Below are positions 8,700 to 20,118 of a stretch of DNA of 64,000 nucleotides, one piece after another. The stretch spans positions 61,908,102 to 61,972,101 of the forward strand of contig OZ038500.1 of assembly GCA_964036315.1 (NCBI GenBank), read 5' to 3'. A model generated the notes under the pieces. The model did no database searches. It saw nothing but the letters and a program-made list of their open reading frames with translations, and had not been told where the DNA came from. This DNA is from Acanthosepion esculentum. Lineage: Eukaryota; Mollusca; Cephalopoda; Sepiida; Sepiidae. Numbering within the stretch: position 1 is the stretch's first letter; the number at the start of each line of letters is the position of its first letter. The translations under genes and the position numbers were made by a program.

Positions 8700-10260
8700 A
8701 GATAATTAATTAATAAACGGGGTTTATTCAGAAGGCCATAGTAAATTGCGTGTTATTTTTCCACAAACAAATTTAGGAGAAATTGTTCAAACATTTATCA
8801 TGCAATACAAAACAAAGAACAAATAATGACGAACACAATATTTGAACGAGAAACAAATTCAAATTATTATTATACACATCTATATACAAATTATGATTTG
8901 TAAATATGTTGAATGTATGAACGGGAAGTTTATAGTTCATGTGTTCGTATCAGGTCGATTGAAACTGTTCTTCGGTCGAGATTAATTTGTTTGACCAGAA
9001 AATTAAATTGTTGCCAAACGACAATTTAACGATTGCTTCAAGGTGTAATGTGTGTGTACAGGAAAGGAAAAAATAAGTCGTACAATGTAGCGTACCTTTA
9101 TGTTGAGTGAGATAATATTTTTTCTCGTAGTTGAATGGGAAAATCAACTCTTGTATTATATTAATCTTAGACGTTCATTTCGATGAGTTTGCTTCTATAG
9201 AAAAAGGAGTTTTTCTTGTTCTAAAATTCAGATTCGCTGAGTTTCAAAAGGTAGCTGTGGCGAGTTGACTTGAAGACATATTTTCGCTGATCGACGAAAC
9301 GTGCGTTTGTGTCGATTCCAAGATTCGCGCAAACTGATGATTTTTCTAAAGAGAACCGCGTTCCCTCCTGTTGCAAAGTTCGCGCCTTGGTGAGAATATG
9401 CACCGACCGACCTGATTGGTAGACTTAGCCTCGACGGACCCGATTCGCCAACATATGATACGGAATGGTTCATTTAAAATTTTGGGGTGTCAACAGTGTA
9501 TGGACTATCCCAACAAGCTTAATCCCAGGTCCTCAATGACACTTGTATAAAAGAGGGATTGCTACCCAAATACACAAGATTTTATTTATATATATATATG
9601 TGTGTGCGTGCGTGCGTGCGTGCGTGCGTGCGTGTGTGTGTGTGATAGAGAAAGAGAGTATGTTGTCCATTTTTTATAAAGATATTAGATGCTTAATTCT
9701 TTAAAAATGCCCAAATTATAAATGAAATTCAATTGTATTAGCCTTAGAGTGTATTTATTTCAAGACGTTCGAATAATACCAGTTTTTATTTTTTTAAAGT
9801 TGGGTTTTTTAAATCATTTTTTCTATTCTTTTAATTTACTGTTTGCGACGAGATAAGTCATAATTTTATTGAGCGTAAAAATTAGAAAAATAACTTTCAT
9901 TAGAAGCAAAAATAGTCAAAAATTTCTCTCAAGACTAAAAATAAAAACTAATTATGGAGACGGAATTTTCACTTAAAAGATTGTTTCTTTTCTTACCAAA
10001 ATAAAAACGTTTCTTAATTTACGCATTACACCATTAAATTCTTATCAGCTAAAATAATGAAATGACGGATTATTACGGCGGGAGTGGAGGACATTTTAAG
10101 ACCTAACACCACCAAAAGTATTTTGATTAGAACACTGAATCAGAATATTCGAAGGTGGATCAATAAGTCAGTATCCTGAAACAGTTATCAGCTGAATCTT
10201 GATCTAAAATATTCATATATAATATACGATTTATTAGATCATTGCAAAAGTTTGTGCCCG
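8700..10260. other. No recognised gene; one GTGC microsatellite
   Basis: AT-rich sequence. Minus-strand frames at 9221-9403 and 9228-9473 overlap and have no recognisable domain. A (TA)(TG)(GTGC)n tract lies at 9585-9645. Confidence 0.5.
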
Positions 10261-10264
10261 ACTA

Positions 10265-10570
10265 AAAATTATATCAGTCAGTCAGTTATGTGCCATACAT
10301 GAAACACGCTTAGGCGATCATGTATCTTTCGATACACAATTGATTTTTTCCTGCAGCAGGTTGCCATATCTTTTTGCGGTAGACCAGTTGCCATCCAGGG
10401 CTATAGAACACTGTCTGCCCTGCTATTTACCCATGTCTGGGCGTAGAGAAGAAAACGATTCATACCTTTTTCCAAGGGTATTAGCACGTAAGTGAATGTA
10501 ATGGATTCGACTAGAATTCGAACTCTGGTCTCCGATTCCTCAATCCAGCCGCTATCCATTACTCAACCTT
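10265..10570 (-). mobile_element. tRNA-derived SINE
   Basis: On the minus strand the head reads TAATGGATAGCGGCTGGATT with a B box GAGTTCGAATTCTAGTC. The conserved body TCCATTACATTCACTTACGT follows, then a module GTAAATAGCAGGGCAGAC and a 3' end GATCGCCTAAGCGTG near short TGAC repeats. It closely matches 14990-15256 on the opposite strand, so the two SINEs flank the Penelope and LINE insertions as an inverted pair. This organisation fits tRNA-derived cephalopod SINEs. Confidence 0.8.
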
Positions 10571-10723
10571 TTACATACACACACAAAAAAAGACAAAAAA
10601 GTTATATCGTTTTGTTGTTTGGTAACGATTTTTGTGTGATTCTGTAGCGCCAGATGAAGGATAAATTAAGACCTAATGTGTTCATTCACGTGTTGTCTTT
10701 TTTAATCATTGATCCAAGAAAAT

Positions 10724-10724
10724 G

Positions 10725-10760
<36 letters not shown>
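10724..10760. repeat. (TA)n microsatellite
   Basis: Uninterrupted TA run. Confidence 0.97.
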
Positions 10761-10762
<2 letters not shown>

Positions 10763-11111
10763 GATAGTTCTAGGGTTGTCCAAACTTTTTTTCTAATGGA
10801 CCAAATTAGAAATTTAGGTATATTCAGCTGGCAACAAAACTACGTTCTATAAATACGCTTTTAAAAAATTCAAAACGTATAGAATATCAAATTTTAGTAA
10901 CGAATATATATATTTACAAAAAATACTGTACACTATTTACATTATTCGGACTATATGTCGCCATATTTAATACAATATTTATTAGTCAAGTACATAGTCA
11001 CCATTGTTTTTAACAACTGTCTCCCATCGGTATACAAGTTTAGTGGTGGCATTTTAACACGAAATTCGTTTTTGTATATATATATTTTTCATTTTTTTTT
11101 TGTTGAAAGAA

Positions 11112-11116
<5 letters not shown>

Positions 11117-11156
<40 letters not shown>
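11117..11156. repeat. (TA)n microsatellite
   Basis: TA run abutting the 5' edge of the Penelope fragment. Confidence 0.97.
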
Positions 11157-11158
<2 letters not shown>

Positions 11159-11169
11159 CACCAGAAAAC

Positions 11170-11850
11170 TGTAACACGAGGGGAAGTGGAAAAATCAGGC
11201 TCTGGCTGACCACATATGTAGACAGAAGGGAGATCACCGCCCTCTGTGGGATCAGGTTGAGATCATAGACAAGGAACACCATTGGATAATTCGTAAACTT
11301 AAGGAATCAGCACATATGCTAGGCCACAAAAATCCCCTGAGCCGACCAAGCATAGAAATTAATACAATATGGGAACCAGTAATAAGGAGTGCCAGAGAAA
11401 AGCGATAATAACAGCAAAGTTGCAATATGAGCTCTGGTAAAAACTTAAAATGATAACAGCAAAAATGTTGCAATATGAACACTGGTAAAAATGGCTACTG
11501 AAGACATTAGGTTTATAATACCCAGAAATTCATACACAGATGGGACATATGGCACAGTGGATAAAGGCTTTAGATCCAGTGACAGGACCCAAAGAGTGTG
11601 AGTTCAATACCCGGTTAAGCCAGTGGAGAACTTTCAGAGGGAAATTAACAGGAGATAACTGACATCCATTAAATGCCAGATTAAACATGGCACGTGGAAC
11701 TAGAACAGTCTACCCCAGTGAACGAAATAAAAGGTTCAGTTCGACATTCCAACCTGAAGAAGGTCGGAGCGTACAACGGCCGAAACGTTGTGATAAACAT
11801 GGCGACAAAGACGAGGAAAATAGTCCGAATAATGTAAATAATATAAATAT
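11170..11850 (+). mobile_element. Penelope-like element, 3' end with tRNA-like segment
   Basis: The plus strand encodes the C-terminal GIY-YIG endonuclease region of a Penelope-like retroelement between about 11231 and 11408: LWDQVEIIDKEHHWIIRKLK, ESAHMLGHKNPLSRPSIEIN, then TIWEPVIRSAREKR and a stop. Downstream comes a tRNA-like segment (about 11550-11625: GCACAGTGGATAAAGG as A box, GTGAGTTCAATACCCGG as B box). Then a hammerhead-core-like pair CTGAAGA (11754-11760) and GAAAC (11782-11786), joined by a GGTCG/CGGCC stem, and an end near AATGTAAATAATATAAAT. A second copy with the same order is at 28560-29180. The polymerase part is missing. Confidence 0.7.
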
Positions 11851-11974
11851 ATATATGTCGCGCATGGATAGGTGTCCCGGTGGATTCAGGCTGTGCCAAA
11901 CTTTCTGCCCACGTCATGGGTGATAACTGTCGGCTTCCTTTAACTCAGGCCTTCTCTTCTTCCAACACCAATTT

Positions 11975-14945
11975 CACATGATTCACAGGACTTACAAAAA
12001 CCATAAATACAAATACAAAAATCACCTAAACCTTTAAACATTTCCTTCTCCAACATCCGTGGCATTAGAACCAACTTCTGCAGTGTGGAATCTTTCCTCA
12101 TTGCAAAGTGCCCGGATATACTGGCCCTGTGTGAGACCAATCTTGACTATCCCTTCCTCTGATCTCTCGATCCCTGGATACCTTCCTCTCCTCAGAAAAG
12201 ACTCTCTAACCCACATGCATGGCCTTGGTGTCTACGTCAAGGACCATCTCCCTCTGGTTAGAGAGTGCTCTCTCGAATCGCCGGACCATTCGTACTTGTG
12301 TCTCCGGCTATCTCTTCTCAATGCTGTAAGCTATCTTTTCTTCTCTCAGGACTGTGGAATATTCGATGTCATTTCTGACAGCATAGACAAGGCCCTCTCT
12401 GTCCATCCGTCTGCTCACATATTTGTGTTTGGCGATTTTAACGCCCATCACAACAAGTGGCTTAAGAATGCTACTACCGACCTCGCAGGCATTCATACTC
12501 TCAACTTTTCAGTCTCTCATTCACTCACACAGATAATTGATTTCCCCATGCGTTTTGCTTACAACCGGGACTGTGTTTTACCTCCATCCCTGAGTCTTAT
12601 AGTGCCACGCAGCTCTGTCCTATCGGTAACTCTGATCATGCTGTAGTGTCTGTTAGTATCTCCTTCAACCCCACCCCCTGCAAGGTGCCTTCTACCACCA
12701 GACCCTCATTCTGCTATCAACGAGCTGACTGGGATGTTTCGTGATTTCCTCCGCGATGTCCCCTGGGATGCTGTATTTAAGCTCCCCATTCAAGAATGTG
12801 CTTCAGAGGTCTCTTCCTGGGTTAAAGCTGGAATTGACGCTTTCATCCCCTCAAGGAAATTTAAGGTCAAACCACGCTCCTCCCATTGGTTCTCAGCTGC
12901 TTGCTCAGCTGCCATTGCCCATAGGAACCACTTCTTCCGCCTATTTCGTAGCGATATGTCTGACTGCAATAGACGCCTATTTGCCTCTGCCCGTAACTAG
13001 TGTAAGCGTGTCCTCAACGAAGCTAAGTCACTATTTGCTGCTCGGATGAAGGAACGTATTGCATCTCGCAAATTCGGCGCCAAGGATTATTGGCGCCTCT
13101 GAAAGAGCGTTCTGAACAATAGCAAACCCTCCATTCTTCCCCTGTTCAATCGGTTTGAGGTCCTGACCACCTCCGCCGACAAGGCTGAACGCTTTGCTCG
13201 GAAGTTTTCTTCCAATTCAACGTTTGACTCTTCCGGGGTACCCATGCCCGATTTCCCTCCCAGAACTGAGGTCCTTTTGAGCGGATTGCACATATCCCTG
13301 TCATTGGTATTGGGCATTATCTCTAACTTAGATCACCACAAGGCTACTGGTGGTGATGGGATACCAGCCATTGTTCTGAAGAAATGCGCGCCTGAACTGG
13401 CGCCTGCCCTCTCTAAATTATACAACTACTGCCTCAAGGAGTCTTGTTTTCCTGACTGCTGGAAGTCCTCATCCATTGTTCCAGTCTTTAAGAACTCTGG
13501 TGACCCCTCCGACCCTTCTAATTACCGTCCTATCAGTCTCCTACCCATCTTCGGCAAAGTCTTCGAAGCCCTTATCAACACCGAAGTGATTAATGACCTG
13601 ATATCCCATGATCTGCTCTCAGACAAGCAGTATGGTTTCCGCTTTGCCCGATCTACAGCCGATGTGCTTACGGCCATCACTGAATTTGTCTACCAAGCTA
13701 TTCATAATAACGGTGAAGCTCGTGCCGTGGCCCTAGACATCTCCAAAGTGTTTGATAGGGTTTGGCATGCCGGCTTTCTTCGCAAGCTTCAGGGTTATGG
13801 TATTACAGGTTGATTGTTTGACCTAATACAATCATTCCTGTCAAACAGTGAATTGAAGGTCGTTCTCAATGGATTCATCTCCTGCTCCTATCCCACTAAC
13901 GCAGGTGTTCCCCAAGGCTCCATCCTAGGCCCTACTCAGTTCCTCATATTCATAAACGATCTTCCTGGCGCCATAGATTCCCAAGTTGGCATCTATGCGG
14001 ATGACACCACAATTTACTCCTGCCTCAACTACAAATCTAGTGATGCTGACAAAGTTAACCTGGCAGTTCGACACGAAAAGGACCTACAATCGGTTGTGAA
14101 CTGGGGCAAGAAATGGTTGGTTAACTTTAACGCCTCTAAAACAAAACTGCTCTCTATTAACCACCACAGGGATCCATCCCTGCATCCCATTAAAATGTCT
14201 GAAGACCAACGTCTCGAGAGCTCCTCTCTGCGGCTGCTCGGTCTCACGCTGTCCGCTGATCTGAGATGGAACAAATACATCGAGTCAATTGCTTCATCCA
14301 CCGCAAGGAAAGTTGGCTCCCTGTGCCGAGCCAGGAAATTTTTCTCCCCGGAATCGATCCTCCAAATCTATAAATCAACCATTCGCCCTTGCATGGAGTA
14401 TTGCTGCCATATATGGTCTGGAGCCCCTGCTGTTTGCCGCAGGGTTCTTGATAAGATCCAGAGACGGATATGCAATGTAATTGGCCCTGATCTCGTCTGC
14501 AGTCACTCTCTCACAGACGCGACGTTGCCTCGCTCTGTCTTTTTTACAAATACTTTCACGGTAATTGCTCTGATGAGCTGCTTTCGCTGGTCCCTAGGCC
14601 TCATAAATTTAAACGTCCTACGAGGCTGGCATCCCGTTCCCACCCTTTCACAGTTGAAACTGTTAGATGTAGACGTCTCTTCTGCTCCAATAGCTTCATG
14701 TCTCAAACATCTCGCCTGTGGAACTCCCTTCCTTATTCCTGTTTCCCTGACAAATATAATCTCCAACTATTTAAGTGTAATGTCAATCGACATCTCCAGT
14801 TGCCTTGATCTATCCACTTCCCTTCTCCACATCCTTTCACCTTTAATTCCTATCTGCCCTCGCTCCAAATCTTCTGTAACCCCCTTGCCTACTACGAATT
14901 ATCTCGTGCCTACTACAAGTTATCTTGTGCTTGGCAATTTCTGAT
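11975..14945 (+). mobile_element. LINE family B, near-complete ORF2 (endonuclease + RT), pseudogenised
   Basis: The most complete non-LTR element here. An APE-type endonuclease starts near 12052 (NIRGIRTNF, LALCETNLDYP), with FVFGDFNAHHNKWL at about 12423 and NSDHAVVSVSIS near 12630. The RT follows: DHHKATGGDGIPA, NYRPISLLPIFGKVFEAL, KQYGFRFARSTADV, ALDISKVFDRVWHAG, GVPQGSILGP and the catalytic GIYADDTTIYS (YADD at 13994-14005). The thumb and C-terminus carry CMEYCCHIWSGAP. Signatures fit the Jockey/CR1 group. It is broken by stops at about 12998, 13100 and 13811 and by frameshifts near 12150, 12590, 12735 and 14490. No ORF1 is seen. Other copies: 26345-26829, 26925-27310, 30155-30780. Confidence 0.88.
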
Positions 14946-14989
14946 ATATTTTCATCTGCGGGTGTTAACAACGAGTTTAAACGCAGTTA

Positions 14990-15256
14990 TGGTCGAGTAA
15001 TGGATAGCGGCTCGGATTGAGGAATCGGAGAGTCGAGTTCGAATTCCAATCGAATCCATTACATTCACTTACGTGCTAATACCCTTGGGAAAGGTATGAA
15101 TCCTCTTAAAAGCTATGGGTACATAGCTGGACAGACCGGGTAGACCAGATGGCAACTGCGGGGAAAAAATCTGCCTCGTCAGTCATGTATCGAAAGATAT
15201 ATAGATACATGATCGCCTAAGCGTGTATCACGCATGACACATAACTGATCGTTATG
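14990..15256 (+). mobile_element. tRNA-derived SINE
   Basis: The head GTAATGGATAGCGGCTCGG leads to a B box GAGTTCGAATTCCAATC and then the body CATTACATTCACTTACGTGC. The 3' end has ATCGCCTAAGCGTGTATCAC and ATAACTGATCG. Near-identical to 10265-10570 in inverted orientation. It follows the LINE at 11975-14945 after about 45 bp. Confidence 0.82.
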
Positions 15257-15409
15257 TGAAACATAATTTGAAAACAATGTTAAAATCAATTTATAAAGAG
15301 AATTATTTCCTATTCGATATTATAAAGTTGGTGTTTGAAATCAGATTTTGTAATTGATCTCTGGCAGTCAACGTGTTAAGGCGCTAAGTTGTAGCTTTAA
15401 GATTGTCCC

Positions 15410-15640
15410 AAGGGTGATAACACTTTTTCTATGTGCCATACACATTCAGGACGTTGGTGTTCCTGGCACTCAACAATTTCCTGTCGTAGCTATTAGTAAA
15501 TTTCGTTTTTTGTTAAGTTTTCTTCTTTTTTTTTTTTTTTTTTTTGGCTATCCCTCCTAAACCCTGTTCTGCCAACTATTCAAACAACCTTGTTAGGTAG
15601 GTTTTCCTCTATCCTTCTTGGGTTCAATATATCTTATGAG
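15410..15640 (-). mobile_element. RTE-like LINE, 3' remnant
   Basis: The plus strand shows TTCAGGACGTTG, ATCCCTCCTAAACCCTGTTC and a TTCAATATATCTTATGAG end, all shared with the RTE remnants at 112-510 and 53800-54480. A run of T (about 15520-15545) interrupts the copy. Strongly decayed. Confidence 0.55.
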
Positions 15641-15644
15641 TGTT

Positions 15645-16800
15645 AAATTACAGCAAAAAACATTAAAAGATATTACAGATAAAAAATACGATTTATTTCA
15701 TTAATTTCTTGGTGCTATTTGTGTTCGTATGCCAGAGTTCAAATATATGATTAAATTAATAAATCGTTAGGGCAAGAGAGATAACTTTAATACCGCAAAA
15801 TGGTTAAAGACATTAGAGAAAAAAAAACACACTTAGCGTATTATATAGTAAGATCTGCTTGTGTACATATGTGTTTGTGTGCGCATTAACAAATGAGGCC
15901 AGAAATATTTATAATTATAATTTATTATTTTTATATAAATCTTTGGAGTTCACCTGTATTGGTTTCCATCCTTACAGGAAAGATTACAGAAACACCTCCT
16001 TCCCAAAATGTATAGACAAACCGTACAGATGCATGCTGGGATTTCTTCCTAGGCAATAATACAGATTACTTCTCGGTCTCATCAGCCATATTTTTGTTGT
16101 TTCTTGACTTGAAGTCAAAACGCTGCGGTTACTTGTCTGTATCCCTTATGTGTGTTAACACCTTTCTTAATTTGTTGACTTTTTGCCTCATTACTATTGC
16201 TTTGCCTACTTTTGTCTTGAATATATATTGTTTGCTGATTATTATTATTTTGCCCTGTTCTTTTCTTTCTTTTGCTATTGTCTATTGGAAACTCTGTCAA
16301 TTCTGTTGCGTATTTCTGCCAATTGCATTTAACCATGGCCAATTGCTCTACAACCCGTTTTAAAATCGTCTGATATCAGCTGAGTTACAAGCGTTTAGCT
16401 CTTCAGATGTTGCAATATAATAAATAAATCAATGAAGAGATTTACACTCCCACATGAGAAACACGTGTTCACTGATGCCAGTCTTTGGCTGATAATCCAC
16501 AATCATTATCTTTCCAGATGTTGATCCGATACACATACTCACACCGTGAGAGTATGTAAAAATGGATCAATAAGTATGTGGCCTTAGACAGAGCTATTGG
16601 CTGAACTGGGTCAGATTACATTCAAATATATTTGTGTAAAATGTTTCGTTTTTTTATCATTGGGCCATGGATTCCATTTTTTCACAGACTGGCTCGTACC
16701 TCCTTACGAATGGACCGAACGGCTATAAAAAGGTTTGTCTACGAGTCGGGATGCTGAATATAACATCAATCAGTTAAGTGATAAATTTCATATTTGTATT
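15645..16800. other. No recognised gene
   Basis: AT-rich sequence with overlapping frames at 16094-16363 plus and 16115-16342 minus but no recognisable domain. A small palindrome ACATACTCACACCGTGAG lies near 16533-16556. I see nothing I can name. Confidence 0.5.
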
Positions 16801-16802
16801 AA

Positions 16803-16803
16803 T

Positions 16804-16884
<81 letters not shown>
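16803..16884. repeat. (TA)n(TG)n microsatellite
   Basis: A TA run passes into about 28 TG dinucleotides. Confidence 0.98.
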
Positions 16885-16892
<8 letters not shown>

Positions 16893-17097
16893 CAAATATA
16901 AATAAAATAAATTTGTAAAATGACAAAAGTAAAAAATTCTTTACCAACACGTTAGCGTCCTCCATAGTTTAACAAAATTACACAGCTTTAAAAATATTTT
17001 AGAGCGTTCTTAAATATCAAAACTTTGAATGCTTAATGATATTTTCCTCCACTTTACTTTTGTTTATAAATACATGTTGCTAAATAAAATCCTTACA

Positions 17098-17141
17098 TTT
17101 ATCTTGATAAAGTTCAACAGAGGACGAAACACGTTGGTAAA
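17098..17141 (+). ncRNA. Decayed hammerhead-like motif
   Basis: Stem I pairs TTTATC with GGTAAA. The first core word reads TTGATAA (two changes from CTGATGA). Stem II pairs GTTC with GGAC. The second core word GAAAC (17126-17130) is intact, and a two-pair stem III leaves T at the cleavage position. Correct geometry with a damaged core suggests a fossil Penelope-type ribozyme. Confidence 0.4.
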
Positions 17142-17266
17142 GAAAAAAATCATTTTGTCTTTATTCATAGACATATTATAGATAGACAGATAAAATAATT
17201 GATTTAAGTATAAATCCGAACTCCGAGTTTCCCGGATGCTTTTACGCCTCTAAATTTTACTTTTAA

Positions 17267-17302
17267 TGGATACAAACGTTTGAGTAGACGCCCTGTTTAT
17301 TG

Positions 17303-17362
<60 letters not shown>

Positions 17363-17760
17363 CAGTGTGAAACACAACTACTGGTCAGCACATTCCAGAT
17401 GATTAATAAAAGAATCCTGTAGGGTTTGAAATTTATAAGGGAAACCATCTCCTGATTTGGCTTGCTGTAAACGTGTAAAACGCTCTGCTACAATGGACGC
17501 TGTATCAGAGGGTGGCTTTCCCCGACAAAGAAGTCCCAGGTTCAAATCCAACCGGAGAGCACATTCTTCTTTATTAAGTCTCTCGAATGCGAAAACCGGT
17601 AGATATAATTCACACTGCATCTTAAATGATAATAAAAGAAAATGTCTGTCCACTTTAACGTTTAGAGTAATAAGAAATAAAGTCGGATTAAAAAACAAAT
17701 AAAATCCAGTAATTCCTTAGAAAATAACTTTATGTTCGATCTTCGGTGGATTTCTTAGTG
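17267..17760 (+). repeat. Unclassified interspersed repeat with tRNA-like centre
   Basis: It begins GGATACAAACGTTTGAG followed by GTAGACGCCCTGTTT, holds a (GT)n tract (17306-17360), and continues into a tRNA-like stretch (about 17487-17570, B-box-like CCCAGGTTCAAATCC). It ends with GTCGGATTAAAAAACAAAT and TTAGAAAATAACTTTATGT. The start and end words recur at 24900-25070, the start word at 45995-46140, and the tRNA-like part resembles 61347-61440. Likely a SINE-like family; class not determined. Confidence 0.5.
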
Positions 17761-18880
17761 AATTAAATAAAAATTTACTTATGTACGGAATGGATTTTTC
17801 TTTTTCTTCTTAGAAATTTATTTTTATGACGCGGTAAGAGTATTTAAAAATAATCCTATAAATAACATGAGATTAATGTTAAAGATAAAATTTTGAATTC
17901 GTTTACTACTTATACTTAAATCTTTTCGGTTTATAATATAAACGTTTAATTGAATATGAATAGTGATTGATATTTTTTATATAGTTTTGGTATTTCATCA
18001 AATTTTAATATGAAATTCACAATCGTTTACCCAAACTTTCGTGTGATTCATGTACATCAACAAAACAAAAACACGACTGTTCAAAACATGGACTTTAAAT
18101 GGTTCATATAGTGAAAGGGTCCCAATTTTTTATAACTTACGTATTTTTATTTATTTATTACTTATTTATTTTATATTTATTTCTTTATAAAAGTTTGTGT
18201 GCATGTATTTATATAAAAAAATAATAAATAATAATACATACACACGTGCGCACACATGAGAGGTTCTCTAAGAAGTTCGTTTAGCCCAAAGCACTTGTGG
18301 ACCGTGGAGTGAAGATGTGAAGAGATATCAGAAGGTTAAAATTTCCTGCTAGCCGGTCCAGCTGCATGAGAATGTTGGAATTATGTCCAAAGAAGACAAA
18401 GAAAACAAACAAGACCGATATATATGTGTAAATAAATATATATATTAATAACAAGTTAAACAAAGACATGGACAGTTACATAGAGTTTTTGTGGAGAAAT
18501 AATGTGTGTGTGTGTGTTGTGATGAGTGTTCGTACGTACGTGTATTGTTCTTAGCGTGTCCCCAGAATTTGGGAAACGCTGTATCTGTGTGAGGTCACAT
18601 ATTGGTGTTAGTTGAAAAGAGAGATTTACCGCACCTCCACGCGAGGTGGCGGCCCAAGGCCTGAGTGGGAAAAGTGAGATCGAGGCGAAGGGTCAGCCAG
18701 TATTTATAACCAGGTGAGAGAGACACCTGTTGAAGGATTAAGGAACTAAAGAGGAGCTAACTCCGACACACTTCCTAAAATCTGATATAATATCAGAATT
18801 TTGTGAGAAGGAAAACAAACACACAAATTATATACATACCTATTATATATATACATATATAAATATTATTATTATTTTTG
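17761..18880. other. No recognised gene
   Basis: AT-rich DNA up to about 18530, then a GC-richer patch (18590-18720) with a short inverted pair CCTCCACGCGAGGTGG at about 18636. I cannot assign it. Confidence 0.5.
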
Positions 18881-18911
18881 TTTTAAGTGATTATAATAAA
18901 AGCGTGTTGAA

Positions 18912-19046
18912 ATCGCATGTAATACTTTGATAAAACTGGTGATTGACCAGTTACTTACATCGCCTGAAGAAGTACAATCAAAGAAACATGAAAGCTTTTG
19001 TGTATCGATTTCAACTAGTTTTTATTTTAATCTCTTATAATAAAAA
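18912..19046 (+). repeat. Inverted repeat with hammerhead-like core
   Basis: GTTGAAATCG near 18908 pairs with CGATTTCAAC near 19005. Inside, CTGAAGA (18964-18970) and GAAAC (18983-18987) are correctly ordered. A partial stem I (ATCG/CGAT) is possible, but stem II does not form well. Probably a decayed Penelope terminal region. Confidence 0.4.
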
Positions 19047-19146
19047 TAATAATATATTGCTCTACTTTGTATTGGGCACTCTTTAAAAGTAAATGCTACG
19101 AACAGTAGAATTTTACTCCATCTGTTCTTTCTCTCATTTGGAGAAA

Positions 19147-19179
<33 letters not shown>

Positions 19180-19187
19180 ATATATAT
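19147..19187. repeat. (TA)n microsatellite
   Basis: TA run with one TT interruption. Confidence 0.95.
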
Positions 19188-19479
19188 GTTATGGGAACTT
19201 ACCCATAATAATAATAATGGACTATTCCTGACATTATTAATACTGCGCCTCTCAAGAGTGGGGACAGATAATTGTAAGAACATTGGAATAGTGATACTAG
19301 TCGAGACAACATAGTTCACTCTAACCAAATCTGATAGTCATTACTAATACTTCTACTTCTTTGTATTATATTTCTGTTGTAATATATCTTTGTTATTCCA
19401 TACCTGTGTTCGAGTTATTTCCTTATTGGTTCTACCTTGGACCATCACCGTGGTACAAGGAACTTGGACCACAACAATA

Positions 19480-19570
19480 TACTTAGAGACGACAGTCTGT
19501 TTCATATTAGCTGCAATCGTCAGGCCACGACGATTGCATCTAGCATGAAACAGCCTGTCGCCTCTAAGTG
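19480..19570. repeat. Long imperfect hairpin
   Basis: Two arms of about 42 nt. The left arm runs ACTTAGAGACGACAG through GCAATCGTC, and the right arm is its reverse complement with about five mismatches. Arm ends CTTAGAG/CTCTAAG are perfect. On the minus strand it contains CTGACGA, GAAAC and TGTC in hammerhead order but no convincing stem II. Confidence 0.75.
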
Positions 19571-20118
19571 TTGACTTCTATGTTCACTTTTATATTTACA
19601 TACGCTTTATCTCTGATATTGAGCACTTTATCTCATAAATATAGCACATCTTAAGACTATATTTCTTTATATATATATATATAGCGTGTGTGTCTTCCTG
19701 CCACCAATTAAAAAAATTAATTAAAAAAAACTTGCACTAATTAAAAGTACATATAAAAAAAGAAAAATCGAGAAGTATAAACAGTTACTGGTACCCCCTG
19801 ACGAGTGGCCAAAGTGTATTCCCTGAGGGTTCGTGTACGAAACTCTAGAGTCGGATGTTGCGCTCTCTCAAGCAGACACTCATACTCATATAAAAGAGAT
19901 ACATACTGACACAAAAGTTACATTCACACACATGCAACACACAAAGTACGTCCTGGAAAATTTAATTCCGGTCGAGCACTCTTGGAAGAAAGAGCGAATT
20001 TGTAAACAATGACTACTAATGCTAATACTGCAAAACTCTTCCATCAATTGACCCCTCTCGGTCATTGGCTTGTTTATTCAAAGAATAAGTACGTAAAAAT
20101 TAGCCTTCCTCTCAACCG

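Noticed and set aside
12308..12496. Minus-strand ORF inside the LINE
   Set aside because: Shadow of the plus-strand endonuclease coding region; the plus reading has the conserved GDFNAHH motif.
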